Shown piece by piece: positions 20,993 to 30,146 of a DNA stretch of 64,000 nucleotides. Origin of the DNA: Variovorax boronicumulans. GTDB lineage: Bacteria; Pseudomonadota; Gammaproteobacteria; Burkholderiales; Burkholderiaceae_C. The notes beneath the pieces are model-generated. The model saw only the letters and a list, made by a program, of their open reading frames with translations, searched no databases and was not told where the DNA came from. The translations under genes and the position numbers were made by a program. The first letter of the stretch is position 1. Each line of letters begins with the position of its first letter. The stretch is taken from the NCBI RefSeq assembly GCF_007677875.1, contig NZ_VEDO01000003.1, forward strand, positions 62,001 through 126,000. Reading direction: 5' to 3'.

Positions 20993-21487
20993 TTATTGGG
21001 CGGTGTCGAGCTCGTTGCGCTGCGGATCGAGCCAGTTGCCGATGATGCCGAGCACGCAGAACAGGCCGCCGACGGGCATGGCCAGGTACGCCCAGAACAT
21101 CGACAGGCTCTCCAGCCCGGCCATGGTCTGCACGCTGCCGCGCTGCGCGTAGTCCCAGCCCCACCAGACGATCACGCCGACCAGCGCCAGGGCGGCCAGT
21201 GCCACGACGGCGTCGAGCCAGCGCCGCACCCGTGGCGGGCTCCAGCGGTACAGCACGTCCACGCTGACCATGGCGCCCTGGCGGAAGGCCAGCGGGATGC
21301 CCAGGAACACCATCCAGATCAGCGCGAAGCGGATCAGCACTTCGGTCCACTCGGCCGGCTGCTCGAGCACGAAGCGCGTGAGGATCTGGAACACGCCCAG
21401 TGCGGCGGCGATGGCCAGCATGGCGCAGGCGCCGGCCAGGGCAATGAAGGTGGTGGTGCGCTCGACGCGCAGGAACAGTTGTCGCAT
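20993..21487 (-). CDS. dctQ: TRAP transporter small permease subunit (DctQ)
   Basis: A 164-aa membrane protein with four hydrophobic segments and the family landmarks RFVLEQPAEWTEVLIRFALIW and LGIPLAFRQGAMVSVDV. DctQ bridges the binding protein and the DctM permease. The ATG at 21487 is preferred because upstream in-frame sequence is non-conserved and contains a terminator hairpin. It lies after that hairpin, so its expression may be lower than that of dctP. Confidence 0.93.
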   Translation of the reverse strand: MRQLFLRVERTTTFIALAGACAMLAIAAALGVFQILTRFVLEQPAEWTEVLIRFALIWMVFLGIPLAFRQGAMVSVDVLYRWSPPRVRRWLDAVVALAALALVGVIVWWGWDYAQRGSVQTMAGLESLSMFWAYLAMPVGGLFCVLGIIGNWLDPQRNELDTAQ

Positions 21488-21500
21488 GGCGGTCCCGACA

Positions 21501-21528
21501 AAACAAAAAAAGCCCGCGGCTGCGGGCG
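21501..21528 (-). terminator. Intrinsic terminator between dctP and dctQ
   Basis: On the minus strand the stem GCCCGCAGCCGCGGGC (21512-21527) is followed by a run of seven T residues. It lies 21 bases after the dctP stop and before dctQ. In binding-protein transport operons this arrangement lets the periplasmic protein be made in excess over the membrane subunits, so partial read-through is expected. Confidence 0.85.
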
Positions 21529-21548
21529 TGGACGTGGAGGGCCGGCCG

Positions 21549-22520
21549 TTACTGGACGGCGCGGATCTTGTCCAGGTTGGCCTTGCCGAAGTCCTTCTCG
21601 AACTGCGCATTGGCCGTGGCCAGCGCGTTGACGAACTTGGCCTTGTCCAGGTTGTCGATGACGGTCATGCCCTTGGCGCGCAGGTCGGCCACGCCCTTGG
21701 CGTCGTCCTCGTCCACGCGCGCGCGGTTGGCTTTGGTGCCTTCCTTGGCGGCGTCGATGAAGGCCTGCTTGTCGGCCGCGCTGAGCTTGTCGAAGGCGGC
21801 CTTGTTCATCACGAAGATGGCCGGCGAGTAGACATGGCCCGTCAGCGAGAGGTGCTTTTGCACCTGCTCGAACTTGGCCGAGATGATCACCGACAGCGGA
21901 TTCTCCTGGCCGTCCACCGTGCCCTGCTGCAGGGCCGTGAAGACCTCCGGGAAGGCCATAGGCGTGGTGATGATGCCGAAGCTTTTGTAGGCCGCGATGT
22001 GCACGGGGTTCTCCATGGTGCGCATCTTCAGGCCCTTCAGGTCTTCGGGCCCCTTGATGTCACGCTTGGAGTTGGTCATGTGGCGAAAGCCGTTCTCGGC
22101 CCAGGCCAGGGCCTTGAAGCCCTTGGCGTCGAACTTGGCCAGCAGCTCCTGGCCGATCGGGCCGTCGAGCACGGCGCGCGCGTGGGCCTTGTCGCGGAAC
22201 AGGAAGGGCACGTCCAGTATCTTGGTCTCGGGCACGAAATTGGGCACCGGGCCGCTCGAGGAGAAGGCCAGTTCCTGCGTGCCGAGCTGCACGGCCTCGA
22301 TGGACTCGCGCTCGCCGCCCAGCGCGCCGTTGTAGAAGGTCTGCACCTTGTAGCGGCCACTGGTGCGCTTCTCGACTTCCTTGGCGAAGGTGTCGATGGC
22401 GATGCCCTGGTGCGAGTTCTGCGCGGTCGAGATGCTGATCTTCATGGTGGTCTGCGCGAAGGCGGCGCAGGCCAGGCCCATTCCCAGCACAAGGCCGGCA
22501 GCGATGCGGGTGAGTTGCAT
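21549..22520 (-). CDS. dctP: TRAP transporter solute-binding protein (DctP)
   Basis: A 323-aa periplasmic solute-binding protein. A signal peptide (MQLTRIAAGLVLGMGLACAA, cleaved near AFAQ) is followed by a DctP fold with NSHQGIAIDTFAKEVEKRTSG, the substrate-carboxylate Arg region LKMRTMENPVHIAAYKSFG, and PLSVIISAKFEQVQKHLSLT. The ATG at 22520 has GGGAGA before it. The gene starts directly after a hairpin-plus-T-run, so it either has its own promoter further down or is subject to attenuation. The ligand is unknown. Confidence 0.94.
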   Translation of the reverse strand: MQLTRIAAGLVLGMGLACAAFAQTTMKISISTAQNSHQGIAIDTFAKEVEKRTSGRYKVQTFYNGALGGERESIEAVQLGTQELAFSSSGPVPNFVPETKILDVPFLFRDKAHARAVLDGPIGQELLAKFDAKGFKALAWAENGFRHMTNSKRDIKGPEDLKGLKMRTMENPVHIAAYKSFGIITTPMAFPEVFTALQQGTVDGQENPLSVIISAKFEQVQKHLSLTGHVYSPAIFVMNKAAFDKLSAADKQAFIDAAKEGTKANRARVDEDDAKGVADLRAKGMTVIDNLDKAKFVNALATANAQFEKDFGKANLDKIRAVQ

Positions 22521-22542
22521 GGACTCGGTCTCCCTGAAGTAC

Positions 22543-22570
22543 AAAAAAAACACGGCGCCCTGCTGGCGCC
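22543..22570 (-). terminator. Intrinsic terminator upstream of dctP
   Basis: On the minus strand, GGCGCC-AGCAG-GGCGCC (22554-22570) is followed by GTG and eight T residues. It lies about 95 bases after the ETF-ubiquinone oxidoreductase stop and about 22 bases before the dctP ATG. It most simply ends the etf gene transcript, but its position inside the dctP leader also allows attenuation of dctPQM. Confidence 0.8.
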
Positions 22571-22665
22571 GCCTTGACGAACCGCGAAACTATGCTCGAA
22601 ATGCGGTCGTCTGTACCTCGGGATTTGTACTATGACCAGACAGCTTGCTGCCAGCCATACCAGGC

Positions 22666-24366
22666 TCACATGCCCGCGTAGTTCGGCCCGCCGCCGCCCT
22701 CGGGCGTGACCCAGACAATGTTCTGCGTCGGATCCTTGATGTCGCAGGTCTTGCAGTGAACGCAGTTCTGCGCGTTGATCTGCAACCGGTCCTTCTGCGT
22801 GCCCTCGTCCTTCACGAACTCGTACACCCCGGCCGGGCAGTAGCGCGCCTCGGGCCCGGCGTATTTGGCCAGGTTCACGTTGACAGGCACGCTGGCGTCC
22901 TTGAGCGTCAGGTGGGCCGGCTGGTGCTCGTTGTGGTTGGTGTTGCTGATGAACACGCTGGAGAGCTTGTCGAAGGTCAGCTTGCCATCGGGCTTGGGGT
23001 AGACGATGGGCTTGCACTCGGCCGCCGGCTTGAGCATGGCGTGGTCGGGCTGGGTGCGGTGCAGCGTCCAGGGCATCTTGCCCTTGAGCACGAACTGCTC
23101 GATGCCGTTCATGACCGTGGCCACTGTCAGACCCTTCTTGAACCAGTTCTTGAAGTTGCGGTCCTTGTTGAGCTCGGTGTAGAGCCAGCTCTTCTCGAAG
23201 GCCTCGGGGTAGGCCGTCAGTTCATCGTGCTGACGGCCGGCCTGCACGGCATCGTAGGCGGCCTCGGCCGCCAACATGCCGGTCTTGATCGCAGCATGGC
23301 TGCCCTTGATGCGGCCCACGTTCAGGTACCCGGCCTCGCAGCCGATCAGCGCGCCGCCCGGAAACACGGTCTTGGGCAGCGACAGCAGGCCGCTGGCGTT
23401 GATGGCGCGCGCGCCGTAGGCCAGGCGCTTGCCATGCTTGATGCCCTTGGACTCGTCGCCCTCCAGGTACCAGCGGATGTTCGGGTGCGTCTTCCAGCGC
23501 TGCATCTCCTCGAACGGGCTCAGGTAGGGGTTGCTGTAGCCCAGGCCCGTGATGAAACCCAGTGCCACCTGGTTGTTGTCCAGGTGGTAGAGGAAGGCGC
23601 CGCCATAGGTGTTGTTGTCCAGCGGCCAGCCGGCGCTGTGCAGCACCAGGCCGGGCTGGTGGCGGGCCGGGTCGATCTCCCACAGTTCCTTGACGCCCAG
23701 GCCGAAGCTCGGCGGGTCGCGGCCTTCGTCCAACTTGTAGCGCGCGATGAGCTGGCGGCCCAGGTGGCCGCGCGCACCTTCGGCGAACACCGTGTACTTG
23801 GCGTGCAGTTCCATGCCGAGCTGGAACTCGTCGGTGGGCTGGCCGTCCTTGCCCACGCCCAGGTTGCCGGTGGCCACGCCCTTGACGGAGCCATCGTCGT
23901 TGTAGAGCACTTCGGCCGCGGCGAAGCCCGGGAAGATCTCCACGCCCAGGGCTTCGGCCTGCTCGCCCAGCCACTTGACCACGAAGCCCAGGCGCACGAT
24001 GTAATTGCCGTGGTTCTGGAAGCACTCGGGCAGCAGGAAGTTGGGGGTGCGCACGCCGCCGCGCTCGGACAGGAACATGAAGGCGTCGTCGGTGACGGGC
24101 TGGGTCAGCGGCGCACCCTTCTCCTTCCAGTCGGGGATCAGCTCGGTCAGCGCCTTGGGGTCCATGATGGCGCCCGACAGGATGTGGGCTCCGGGCTCGG
24201 AACCCTTCTCCAGCACGACGACGGAAATGTCGTTGCCCTTTTCCGCGGCCAGCTGCTTCAGGCGGATCGCCGTGGCCAGGCCGCCGGGGCCGCCGCCGAC
24301 GACGACCACGTCGTACTCCATGGCCTCGCGCGGACCGTACTGGGCCAGGATCTCTTCGTTCGTCAT
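22666..24366 (-). CDS. Electron transfer flavoprotein-ubiquinone oxidoreductase
   Basis: A 566-aa ETF-QO that passes electrons from acyl-CoA and other flavin dehydrogenases, through ETF, to ubiquinone at the inner membrane. The FAD-binding VVVVGGGPGGLATAIRLKQL is near residue 20. The C-terminus carries the 4Fe-4S site with RYCPAGVYEF and CVHCKTCDIKDPTQNI, and a typical VTPEGGGGPNY end. Full family length. The frame is open upstream but the conserved start MTNEEILAQYGPREAMEYDV fits the ATG at 24366. The neighbouring SDR and thioesterase read divergently. Confidence 0.97.
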   Translation of the reverse strand: MTNEEILAQYGPREAMEYDVVVVGGGPGGLATAIRLKQLAAEKGNDISVVVLEKGSEPGAHILSGAIMDPKALTELIPDWKEKGAPLTQPVTDDAFMFLSERGGVRTPNFLLPECFQNHGNYIVRLGFVVKWLGEQAEALGVEIFPGFAAAEVLYNDDGSVKGVATGNLGVGKDGQPTDEFQLGMELHAKYTVFAEGARGHLGRQLIARYKLDEGRDPPSFGLGVKELWEIDPARHQPGLVLHSAGWPLDNNTYGGAFLYHLDNNQVALGFITGLGYSNPYLSPFEEMQRWKTHPNIRWYLEGDESKGIKHGKRLAYGARAINASGLLSLPKTVFPGGALIGCEAGYLNVGRIKGSHAAIKTGMLAAEAAYDAVQAGRQHDELTAYPEAFEKSWLYTELNKDRNFKNWFKKGLTVATVMNGIEQFVLKGKMPWTLHRTQPDHAMLKPAAECKPIVYPKPDGKLTFDKLSSVFISNTNHNEHQPAHLTLKDASVPVNVNLAKYAGPEARYCPAGVYEFVKDEGTQKDRLQINAQNCVHCKTCDIKDPTQNIVWVTPEGGGGPNYAGM

Positions 24367-24529
24367 GTGGGACTGTCTCGTTCGTGGATGGGGAGCCCAC
24401 GCGGACAGGCACGGTGACCGGGCGCGCGCGGGAAAACCCGGGGATTCTATGCATTGGGAAGCAGCTGCCCGCTCACCTGCGCGACAGTCACAATGGGCGC
24501 CATCCCAGCGTGCATCACAAGAGGCATCC

Positions 24530-25312
24530 ATGGCATACAGCATCGATCTGTCGGGCCGCGTGGCCCTGGTCACCGGGGCGTCGAGCGGGCTCGGCATGCA
24601 GTTCGCGCAGGTGCTGGCCCGCGCCGGCGCGGCCGTGGTGCTGGCCAGCCGGCGCCTGGAGCGGCTCAAGCAGCTGCGCGCGCGCATCGAGGGCGAGGGC
24701 GGCGACGCGCACGTGGTCGCGCTCGACGTGACCGACCTGGATTCGATCCGCGCGGCCGTGGCGCGCGCCGAGACCGAAGTCGGCTCCATCGACATCCTGG
24801 TCAACAACTCCGGCGTCAGCACCATGCAGCGCCTGCAGGACGTGCAGGAGGACGACTACGACGAGATGTTCGACACCAACGTGAAGGGCGCCTTCTTCGT
24901 CGGGCAGGAGGTCGGCAAGCGCATGCTGGCCAGGGCGCGCGGCGCGGCGCCGGGCAGCTTCACTGGCGGGCGCATCATCAACGTCGCCTCCATGGCCGGC
25001 ATCAAGGCCATGCCCCAGATCGGCGTGTACAGCATGACCAAGGCGGCCGTGGTGCACATGACGCGGGCCATGGCGCAGGAGTGGGGCCGCTTTGGCATCA
25101 ACGTGAACGCGCTGTGCCCGGGCTATATCGACACCGAGCTCAACCACGCGCACTGGCAGACCGAGCAGGGCAGAAAGCTCGTGCAGGCGCTGCCGCGCAA
25201 GCGCGTGGGCAAGCCCGAGGACCTGGACGCGCTGATCGTGCTGCTGGCCAGCGACCAGAGCCACTTCGTGAACGGTGCCGTGATCGCGGCCGACGACGGG
25301 TTCGCCGCATGA
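24530..25312 (+). CDS. SDR family oxidoreductase
   Basis: A 260-aa classical short-chain dehydrogenase. The cofactor motif is TGASSGLG (residues 15-22), LVNNSG marks the NNAG region, and the catalytic Ser, Tyr and Lys are in NVASMAGI and YSMTKAA. An Arg after the second strand (ASRRLERL) favours NADP(H). The ATG at 24530 has GAGG five bases upstream. Its stop overlaps the thioesterase ATG (ATGA). FabG-like acyl-CoA or hydroxy-acid substrates are plausible from the neighbours but unproven. Confidence 0.93.
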   Translation: MAYSIDLSGRVALVTGASSGLGMQFAQVLARAGAAVVLASRRLERLKQLRARIEGEGGDAHVVALDVTDLDSIRAAVARAETEVGSIDILVNNSGVSTMQRLQDVQEDDYDEMFDTNVKGAFFVGQEVGKRMLARARGAAPGSFTGGRIINVASMAGIKAMPQIGVYSMTKAAVVHMTRAMAQEWGRFGINVNALCPGYIDTELNHAHWQTEQGRKLVQALPRKRVGKPEDLDALIVLLASDQSHFVNGAVIAADDGFAA

Positions 25313-25731
25313 AGATCGCCATCCCCGAACGCAAGAAGCTGGTCTACGAGACGCGCATCGCGATGCGCTGGGGCGACATGGACGCCATGGGCCACCTGAA
25401 CAACGCCAACTATTTCCGTTACATCGAGACCGCGCGCGTGGACTGGTTCCAGTCGCTGGGCTGCATGGCCAATGGCCGCGGCGCGGGGCCCCTGATCGTC
25501 AACGCCTTCTGCAACTTCTATGCGCAGCTGCAGTACCCGGGCGAGGTGCTCGTGAAGCTCTATGCCAGCGACCCGGGCCGTACCACCTTCGAGAGCTGGG
25601 CGACGCTGGCGCGGGGCGACGCGCCCGAGGTGGCCTGCGCGGAAGGCGGTGGCACCACCATGTGGGTGGACTACGAGATCGGTAAGGCGACGGCGCTGCC
25701 GGACTGGATGCGCGCGCTCGTCACCGCGTGA
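25309..25731 (+). CDS. Acyl-CoA thioesterase (4HBT hotdog fold)
   Basis: A 140-aa hotdog-fold thioesterase. The 4-hydroxybenzoyl-CoA thioesterase signature is clear: MRWGDMDAMGHLNNANYFRYIE, with the conserved Asp that supports catalysis, then INAFCNFYAQLQYPGEVLV. It hydrolyses an acyl- or aryl-CoA ester in the cytoplasm. It is translationally coupled to the SDR gene and meets the convergent AhpD-like gene one base after its stop. Confidence 0.92.
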   Translation: MKIAIPERKKLVYETRIAMRWGDMDAMGHLNNANYFRYIETARVDWFQSLGCMANGRGAGPLIVNAFCNFYAQLQYPGEVLVKLYASDPGRTTFESWATLARGDAPEVACAEGGGTTMWVDYEIGKATALPDWMRALVTA

Positions 25732-25732
25732 G

Positions 25733-26323
25733 CTATTTCTTGGCCTTGGGCACGCGGCCCATCAGGTAGAAGTCGTCGTTGGGCTGCATGCCGGAGAAGC
25801 TGGCCATGCGGTTGGACAGGCCGAAGAAGGCCGTGATGGCGGCGATGTCCCAGGCGTCCTCGTCGCTGAAGCCGTGCGCGGCCAGCGCGGCGAAGTCTGC
25901 GTCGTCGATCTCGTGCGAACGCTCGCAGACCTTCATCGCGAAGTCGAGCATCGCGCGCTGGCGCGGTGTGATGTCGGCCTTTCGCCAGTTCACGGCCACC
26001 TGGTCTGCGACCAGCGGCTTCTTCTCGTAGATGCGCAGCAGCGCGCCGTGCGCGACCACGCAGTACAGGCACCGGTTGGCCGCGCTGGTGGCGGTGACGA
26101 TCATCTCGCGGTCGCCCTTGGTCAGGGGGCTGCTGCGGCCCACGCTCTCGGGGTCCATCAAAGCGTCGTGGTAGGCGAAAAAGGCCCGCCACTCCGCAGG
26201 CCGGCGCGCCAGCGCGAGGAACACGTTGGGGATGAAGCCGGCCTTCTCCTGCACTGCGAGGATCTTGGTGCGCAGGTCCTCGGGCAGGGTGTTGAGGTCG
26301 GGCAGCGGGTAGCGCGGGGGCAT
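25733..26323 (-). CDS. Peroxidase-related AhpD-like protein
   Basis: A 196-aa carboxymuconolactone-decarboxylase-fold protein of the peroxidase-related group. The redox motif CLYCVVAHGALLRI holds the CxxC pair and distal His used by AhpD-type enzymes. The opening PLPDLNTLPEDLRTKI and the IPNVFLALARRPAEW region are characteristic. It probably reduces peroxides with a thiol donor. The ATG at 26323 has GGAGAC upstream. No partner reductase is nearby. Confidence 0.92.
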   Translation of the reverse strand: MPPRYPLPDLNTLPEDLRTKILAVQEKAGFIPNVFLALARRPAEWRAFFAYHDALMDPESVGRSSPLTKGDREMIVTATSAANRCLYCVVAHGALLRIYEKKPLVADQVAVNWRKADITPRQRAMLDFAMKVCERSHEIDDADFAALAAHGFSDEDAWDIAAITAFFGLSNRMASFSGMQPNDDFYLMGRVPKAKK

Positions 26324-26379
26324 GCGGGTCTCCTTGTGGCTCTTTGGTGTCGAGCCCGGTTGTACCACCCGCGCCGCGT

Positions 26380-27171
26380 TCAGCCCGGCAACGGCGGTGC
26401 CGGCGGCGTGCCGTCGTCGAGCACGGCCGACTCGCTCTCGTCCTTGAGAGCCACGCCGCTGAGCCCGCGGCGCAGCGATTCGCGCACCAGCCAGGCCAGC
26501 TTGAACGATGCCGCTGCGTAGGACAGCCCCTGCGGCCGCACGTTGGAGATGCAGTTGCGCTGCGCGTCGTGGCGGCCGCGGCGCGGCCCGTGCGTGAGGT
26601 AGATGCCCAGGCTGTCGGGAGAGGACAGACCCGGCCGCTCGCCGATCAGGATGGCGGCCAGGCGTGCGCCCAGCGCTTCGCCGATCTCGTCGGCCAGCGC
26701 GACGCGCGCCTGTGTGGCGATGACCACGGGCGCCAGCCGCAGCCCGGCCGGCAGCTGGGTGCGCAGCGCCGCCAGCAATGGCACGGCATGGCGCTGGATG
26801 GCCAGCGACGACAGGCCGTCGCCGACCACGAGGCACAGGTCGCAGCCCCGGAGCGCTTCGGACCGCAGCCGCTCGGCGTCGTCCGCGTCGAGCTGGCGGC
26901 CCAGGTCGGGCCGGCGCAGGTAGGAGGCGCGGTCGCCGGCGGCGCTGCGCACACTGCGGGTCTCCCACCCCTCGGCCTGCAATGCGCTGGCCAGGGCCTC
27001 GGTGTCGAGCGCCGCGTGGATGGCGTCGCGCGCCATGGCATGGGCCCAGCCGAAGCGCAAGGTTTCGTCCGTGGGCATGCCCTGGCCGGCCCGGCCCAGC
27101 GCGAGCCGCGCGGGCGTGGCGGCGCGCCAGTCCCGCCAGCGGTCGTCGGTCACGCCGATCGGTGCACTCAT
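26380..27171 (-). CDS. eutC: Ethanolamine ammonia-lyase small subunit
   Basis: A 263-aa EutC. Landmarks are TPARLALGRAGQGMPT, FGWAHAMARDAI, LCLVVGDGLSSLAIQRHAVP and the C-terminal HGPRRGRHDAQRNCISNVRP. With EutB it forms the adenosylcobalamin-dependent enzyme that converts ethanolamine to acetaldehyde and ammonia. The ATG overlaps the eutB stop (ATGA), so the two subunits are made together. No reactivase (eutA) or shell-protein gene is next to it. Confidence 0.97.
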   Translation of the reverse strand: MSAPIGVTDDRWRDWRAATPARLALGRAGQGMPTDETLRFGWAHAMARDAIHAALDTEALASALQAEGWETRSVRSAAGDRASYLRRPDLGRQLDADDAERLRSEALRGCDLCLVVGDGLSSLAIQRHAVPLLAALRTQLPAGLRLAPVVIATQARVALADEIGEALGARLAAILIGERPGLSSPDSLGIYLTHGPRRGRHDAQRNCISNVRPQGLSYAAASFKLAWLVRESLRRGLSGVALKDESESAVLDDGTPPAPPLPG

Positions 27172-28568
27172 CCCTGCGCCTCCAGTGCCGCAAGGCCGCC
27201 CATGCCCTGGAGCAGGCGCCCGGCAGCGCCGGCCAGCAGCCGCCCGTCGCCATCGGCCAGATGCATGCGCGCGAGCCAGGCTTCGAACTCGGGCGCGCGC
27301 TTCAGGCCCATGGTCTCGCGCACGAACAGCGCGTCGTGGAACGAGGTGCTCTGGTAGTTCAGCATCACGTCGTCCGCGCCGGGCACACCGATCACGAAGT
27401 TGACGCCGGCGGCGGCCAGCAGCACGAGCAGCGTGTCCATGTCGTCCTGGTCGGCCTCGGCGTGGTTGGTGTAGCAGACGTCCACGCCCAGCGGCAGGCC
27501 CAGCAGCTTGCCGCAGAAGTGGTCTTCCAGGCCGGCGCGGATGATCTGCTTGCCGTCGTACAGGTACTCGGGCCCGATGAAGCCGACCACGGTGTTGACC
27601 AGCAGCGGCCGGTAGCGGCGCGCCAGGGCGTAGGCACGCGCCTCGCAGGTCTGCTGGTCCACACCGTGGTGGGCGCCGGCTGATAGTGCGCTGCCTTGGC
27701 CGGTCTCGAAGTACATGACGTTGTCCCCGAGCGTGCCGCGGCCCAGCGCGCGCGCCCCGGCGCAGGCCTCGTCCAGCAGTTCGGGCGTGACGCCGAAGGA
27801 CAGGTTGGCCTTCTCGGTGCCCGCGATGGACTGGAACACGAGGTCGACCGGCGCGCCGGCCTCCATGAGCCGCAGCGTGTTGGTCACGTGTGTGAGCACG
27901 CAGCTCTGCGTGGGGATCTGGAAGCGCGCGATGACCTCGTCCAGCAGGTGCAGCAGGCGCCCGAGCACGGGCAGGCTGTCGGAGGCGGGGTTGAGGCCGA
28001 TCACGGCATCGCCGGCGCCGTAGAGCAGGCCGTCCAGCGTGGACGCCGCGACGCCGCGCAGGTCGTCCGTGGGGTGGTTGGGTTGCAGCCGCACGGCGAG
28101 CCGGCCCGGCAGGCCGATGGTGTCGCGGAAGCGCGTGACCACACGGCACTTGCGTGCCACGGCGATCAGGTCCTGGTTGCGCATGAGCTTGGAAACCGCA
28201 GCCACCATCTCGGGCGTGAGCCCGGGCGCCAGCGCGGCCAGGGTCGCCCCGTCGGCGGCGTCGGACAGCAGCCAGTTGCGCAGTTCGCCCACGGTCAGCG
28301 TGGCGACCGGCGCGAAGGCGGCAGCGTCGTGGGTGTCCACGATCAGCCGCGTGATGTTGTCTTCCTCGTAGGGCACAAGCGCCTCGTTCAGGAACTGCGT
28401 GAGCGGCGTGTCGGCCAGCACGTGACGCGCGGCCACGCGCTGCTGGGCCGTGGCCGCGCCGATGCCGGCCAGGTAGTCGCCCGAGCGCGCGGGGCTGGCG
28501 CAGGCCATGACCTGGCGCAGGTCGTCGAACGTGAAGACCTGCTCGGCGAGGGTGGTGCGGTAGCGCAT
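27168..28568 (-). CDS. eutB: Ethanolamine ammonia-lyase large subunit
   Basis: A 466-aa EutB, the catalytic TIM-barrel subunit. Conserved regions include NEALVPYEEDNITRLIVDTHD, FRDTIGLPGRLAVRLQPNHP, THVTNTLRLMEAGAPVDLVFQS and the substrate-site Glu in FETGQGSALSAGAHHGVDQQ. It begins two bases after the permease stop, giving a permease-eutB-eutC order. Enzyme activity needs adenosylcobalamin, and no cobalamin genes are in the window. Confidence 0.97.
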   Translation of the reverse strand: MRYRTTLAEQVFTFDDLRQVMACASPARSGDYLAGIGAATAQQRVAARHVLADTPLTQFLNEALVPYEEDNITRLIVDTHDAAAFAPVATLTVGELRNWLLSDAADGATLAALAPGLTPEMVAAVSKLMRNQDLIAVARKCRVVTRFRDTIGLPGRLAVRLQPNHPTDDLRGVAASTLDGLLYGAGDAVIGLNPASDSLPVLGRLLHLLDEVIARFQIPTQSCVLTHVTNTLRLMEAGAPVDLVFQSIAGTEKANLSFGVTPELLDEACAGARALGRGTLGDNVMYFETGQGSALSAGAHHGVDQQTCEARAYALARRYRPLLVNTVVGFIGPEYLYDGKQIIRAGLEDHFCGKLLGLPLGVDVCYTNHAEADQDDMDTLLVLLAAAGVNFVIGVPGADDVMLNYQSTSFHDALFVRETMGLKRAPEFEAWLARMHLADGDGRLLAGAAGRLLQGMGGLAALEAQG

Positions 28569-28570
28569 CG

Positions 28571-29977
28571 TCAGGTGTTCCCGGACAGCAGGGTATCGTG
28601 CCCCGCCTTGGCGCGCTGGTCGGCCGTCAGCCGGAAATAGGCGTAGGCCAATGCCATCAGGACGGCGAACAGCACCGTGAGCAAGGTGTTGAACCAGACC
28701 ATGGCGCCCAGGCAGACCAGCCCCAGCACGAGGGCGATGGCCGGGAACACCGGGTAGAACGGCGCGCGGTAGGGCCGGTGCAGGTTCGGCTCGCTGGCGC
28801 GCAGCTTGAACAGTGCGGCCATGGACACGAGGTACATGACGATGGCGCCCAGCACGGCCATGGTGACGATGTTGGCCGTCAGCGTCTGGCCGCCGAAGCT
28901 GATCCATTCGTCGCTGAAGATGGCGGCGACGCCGACCACGCCTCCGGCCAGCAGCGCGCGGTGCGGCGTGTCGAAGCGCGGGCTCAGCGCGGCGAAGTAG
29001 CGCGGCAGGTAGCCGGCGCGGGCCAGCGCGAAGATTTGGCGCGAGTAGCCCATGATGATGCCGTGGAAGGAGGCGATCAGCCCGAACAGCCCGATCCACA
29101 CCATCATGTGCAGCCAGCCGCTGGAGGCACCGACCACGGCCTTCATGGCCTGCGGCAGCGGGTCGTTGATGTTGGCAAGCAGGCGCCAGTCGCCCACGCC
29201 GCCCGCGAACACCATCACGCCGAAGGCCAGCACCACCAGCGTGACGATGCCCGTGGTGTAGGCCAGGGGAATGGTGCGGTGCGGGTCGCGCGCCTCCTCG
29301 GCCGCCATGGCCGCGCCCTCGATGGCCAGGAAGAACCAGATCGCGAACGGGATCGAGGCGAAGATGCCCGCGACGGCCTTGCCGTCCAGCACGCTGCCGC
29401 CGGCCCAACCGTTGGCGACGAAGTTGGCCATGGACCAGCCTGGCGCGACCACACCGATGAACACCAGCAGCTCGAAGATGGCCAGCAGCGTCACGAACAG
29501 CTCGAAGGTGGCGGCGATGCTGACGCCCACCCAGTTCAGCGCGATGAAGACCACGTAGGCACCCAGCGCAATCATCTTGGGGTCGACGCCCGGAAACTGC
29601 ACGTTGAGGTAGGCGCCGATGGCCAGCGCGATGGCCGGCGGCGCGAACACGAACTCCACCAGCGTGGCGAAGCCCGCGATGAAGCCGCCGGTGGGGCCGA
29701 ACGCACGCCGCGCATAGGCAAAAGGCCCGCCGGCATGCGGGATGGCCGTGGACAGTTCGGTGAAGCTGAAGATGAAGGTGGTGTACATGGCTGCCACCAG
29801 CACGGTGGCGACCAGGAAGCCCAGCGTGCCGGCCGTGTTCCAGCCGTAGCTCCAGCCGAAGTACTCGCCGGAGATGACCAGCCCGACGGCGATGCCCCAC
29901 AGCTGCAGCGGTCCCAGGACCTTTTTGAGATGGCCCGTGGCGGGGGCGGATACGGCGGAGGAGGGAAGGGCACTCAT
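28571..29977 (-). CDS. eat: Ethanolamine permease (APC family)
   Basis: A 468-aa amino-acid/polyamine/organocation transporter with 12 hydrophobic helices. ISGEYFGWSYGWNTAGTLGFL is the opening of ethanolamine permeases, and EGAAMAAEEARDPHRTIPLAY is the family core loop. It is the first gene of the eut set on the minus strand, two bases before eutB. The ATG at 29977 was chosen; a TTG 33 bases upstream is also possible and neither has a strong ribosome site. Confidence 0.93.
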   Translation of the reverse strand: MSALPSSAVSAPATGHLKKVLGPLQLWGIAVGLVISGEYFGWSYGWNTAGTLGFLVATVLVAAMYTTFIFSFTELSTAIPHAGGPFAYARRAFGPTGGFIAGFATLVEFVFAPPAIALAIGAYLNVQFPGVDPKMIALGAYVVFIALNWVGVSIAATFELFVTLLAIFELLVFIGVVAPGWSMANFVANGWAGGSVLDGKAVAGIFASIPFAIWFFLAIEGAAMAAEEARDPHRTIPLAYTTGIVTLVVLAFGVMVFAGGVGDWRLLANINDPLPQAMKAVVGASSGWLHMMVWIGLFGLIASFHGIIMGYSRQIFALARAGYLPRYFAALSPRFDTPHRALLAGGVVGVAAIFSDEWISFGGQTLTANIVTMAVLGAIVMYLVSMAALFKLRASEPNLHRPYRAPFYPVFPAIALVLGLVCLGAMVWFNTLLTVLFAVLMALAYAYFRLTADQRAKAGHDTLLSGNT

Positions 29978-30050
29978 CGCAATGGGGCTCGCGCGGAGCA
30001 GTGGGGGCAATGCGCAGATTGCAACCGCGCACCCGCGCCGCGGCTATCCG

Positions 30051-30061
30051 TTTTCGGAAAA
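30051..30061. promoter_or_regulatory. Inverted repeat between eut permease and AraC regulator
   Basis: The sequence TTTTCGGAAAA is a perfect 5-1-5 inverted repeat standing almost centrally in the 169-base divergent gap between the ethanolamine permease gene and the AraC-type regulator. It is a plausible binding site or part of a promoter for either direction. No clear -35/-10 pair could be assigned in this gap. Confidence 0.3.
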
Positions 30062-30146
30062 TCCGCACGCCGGTCGGCCACGGCGCGGCGCTGGCGTGGC
30101 ATCCGTCTTGCATGTAGGCTGCATGGATTGCCTGGGAGAAGCGCGG

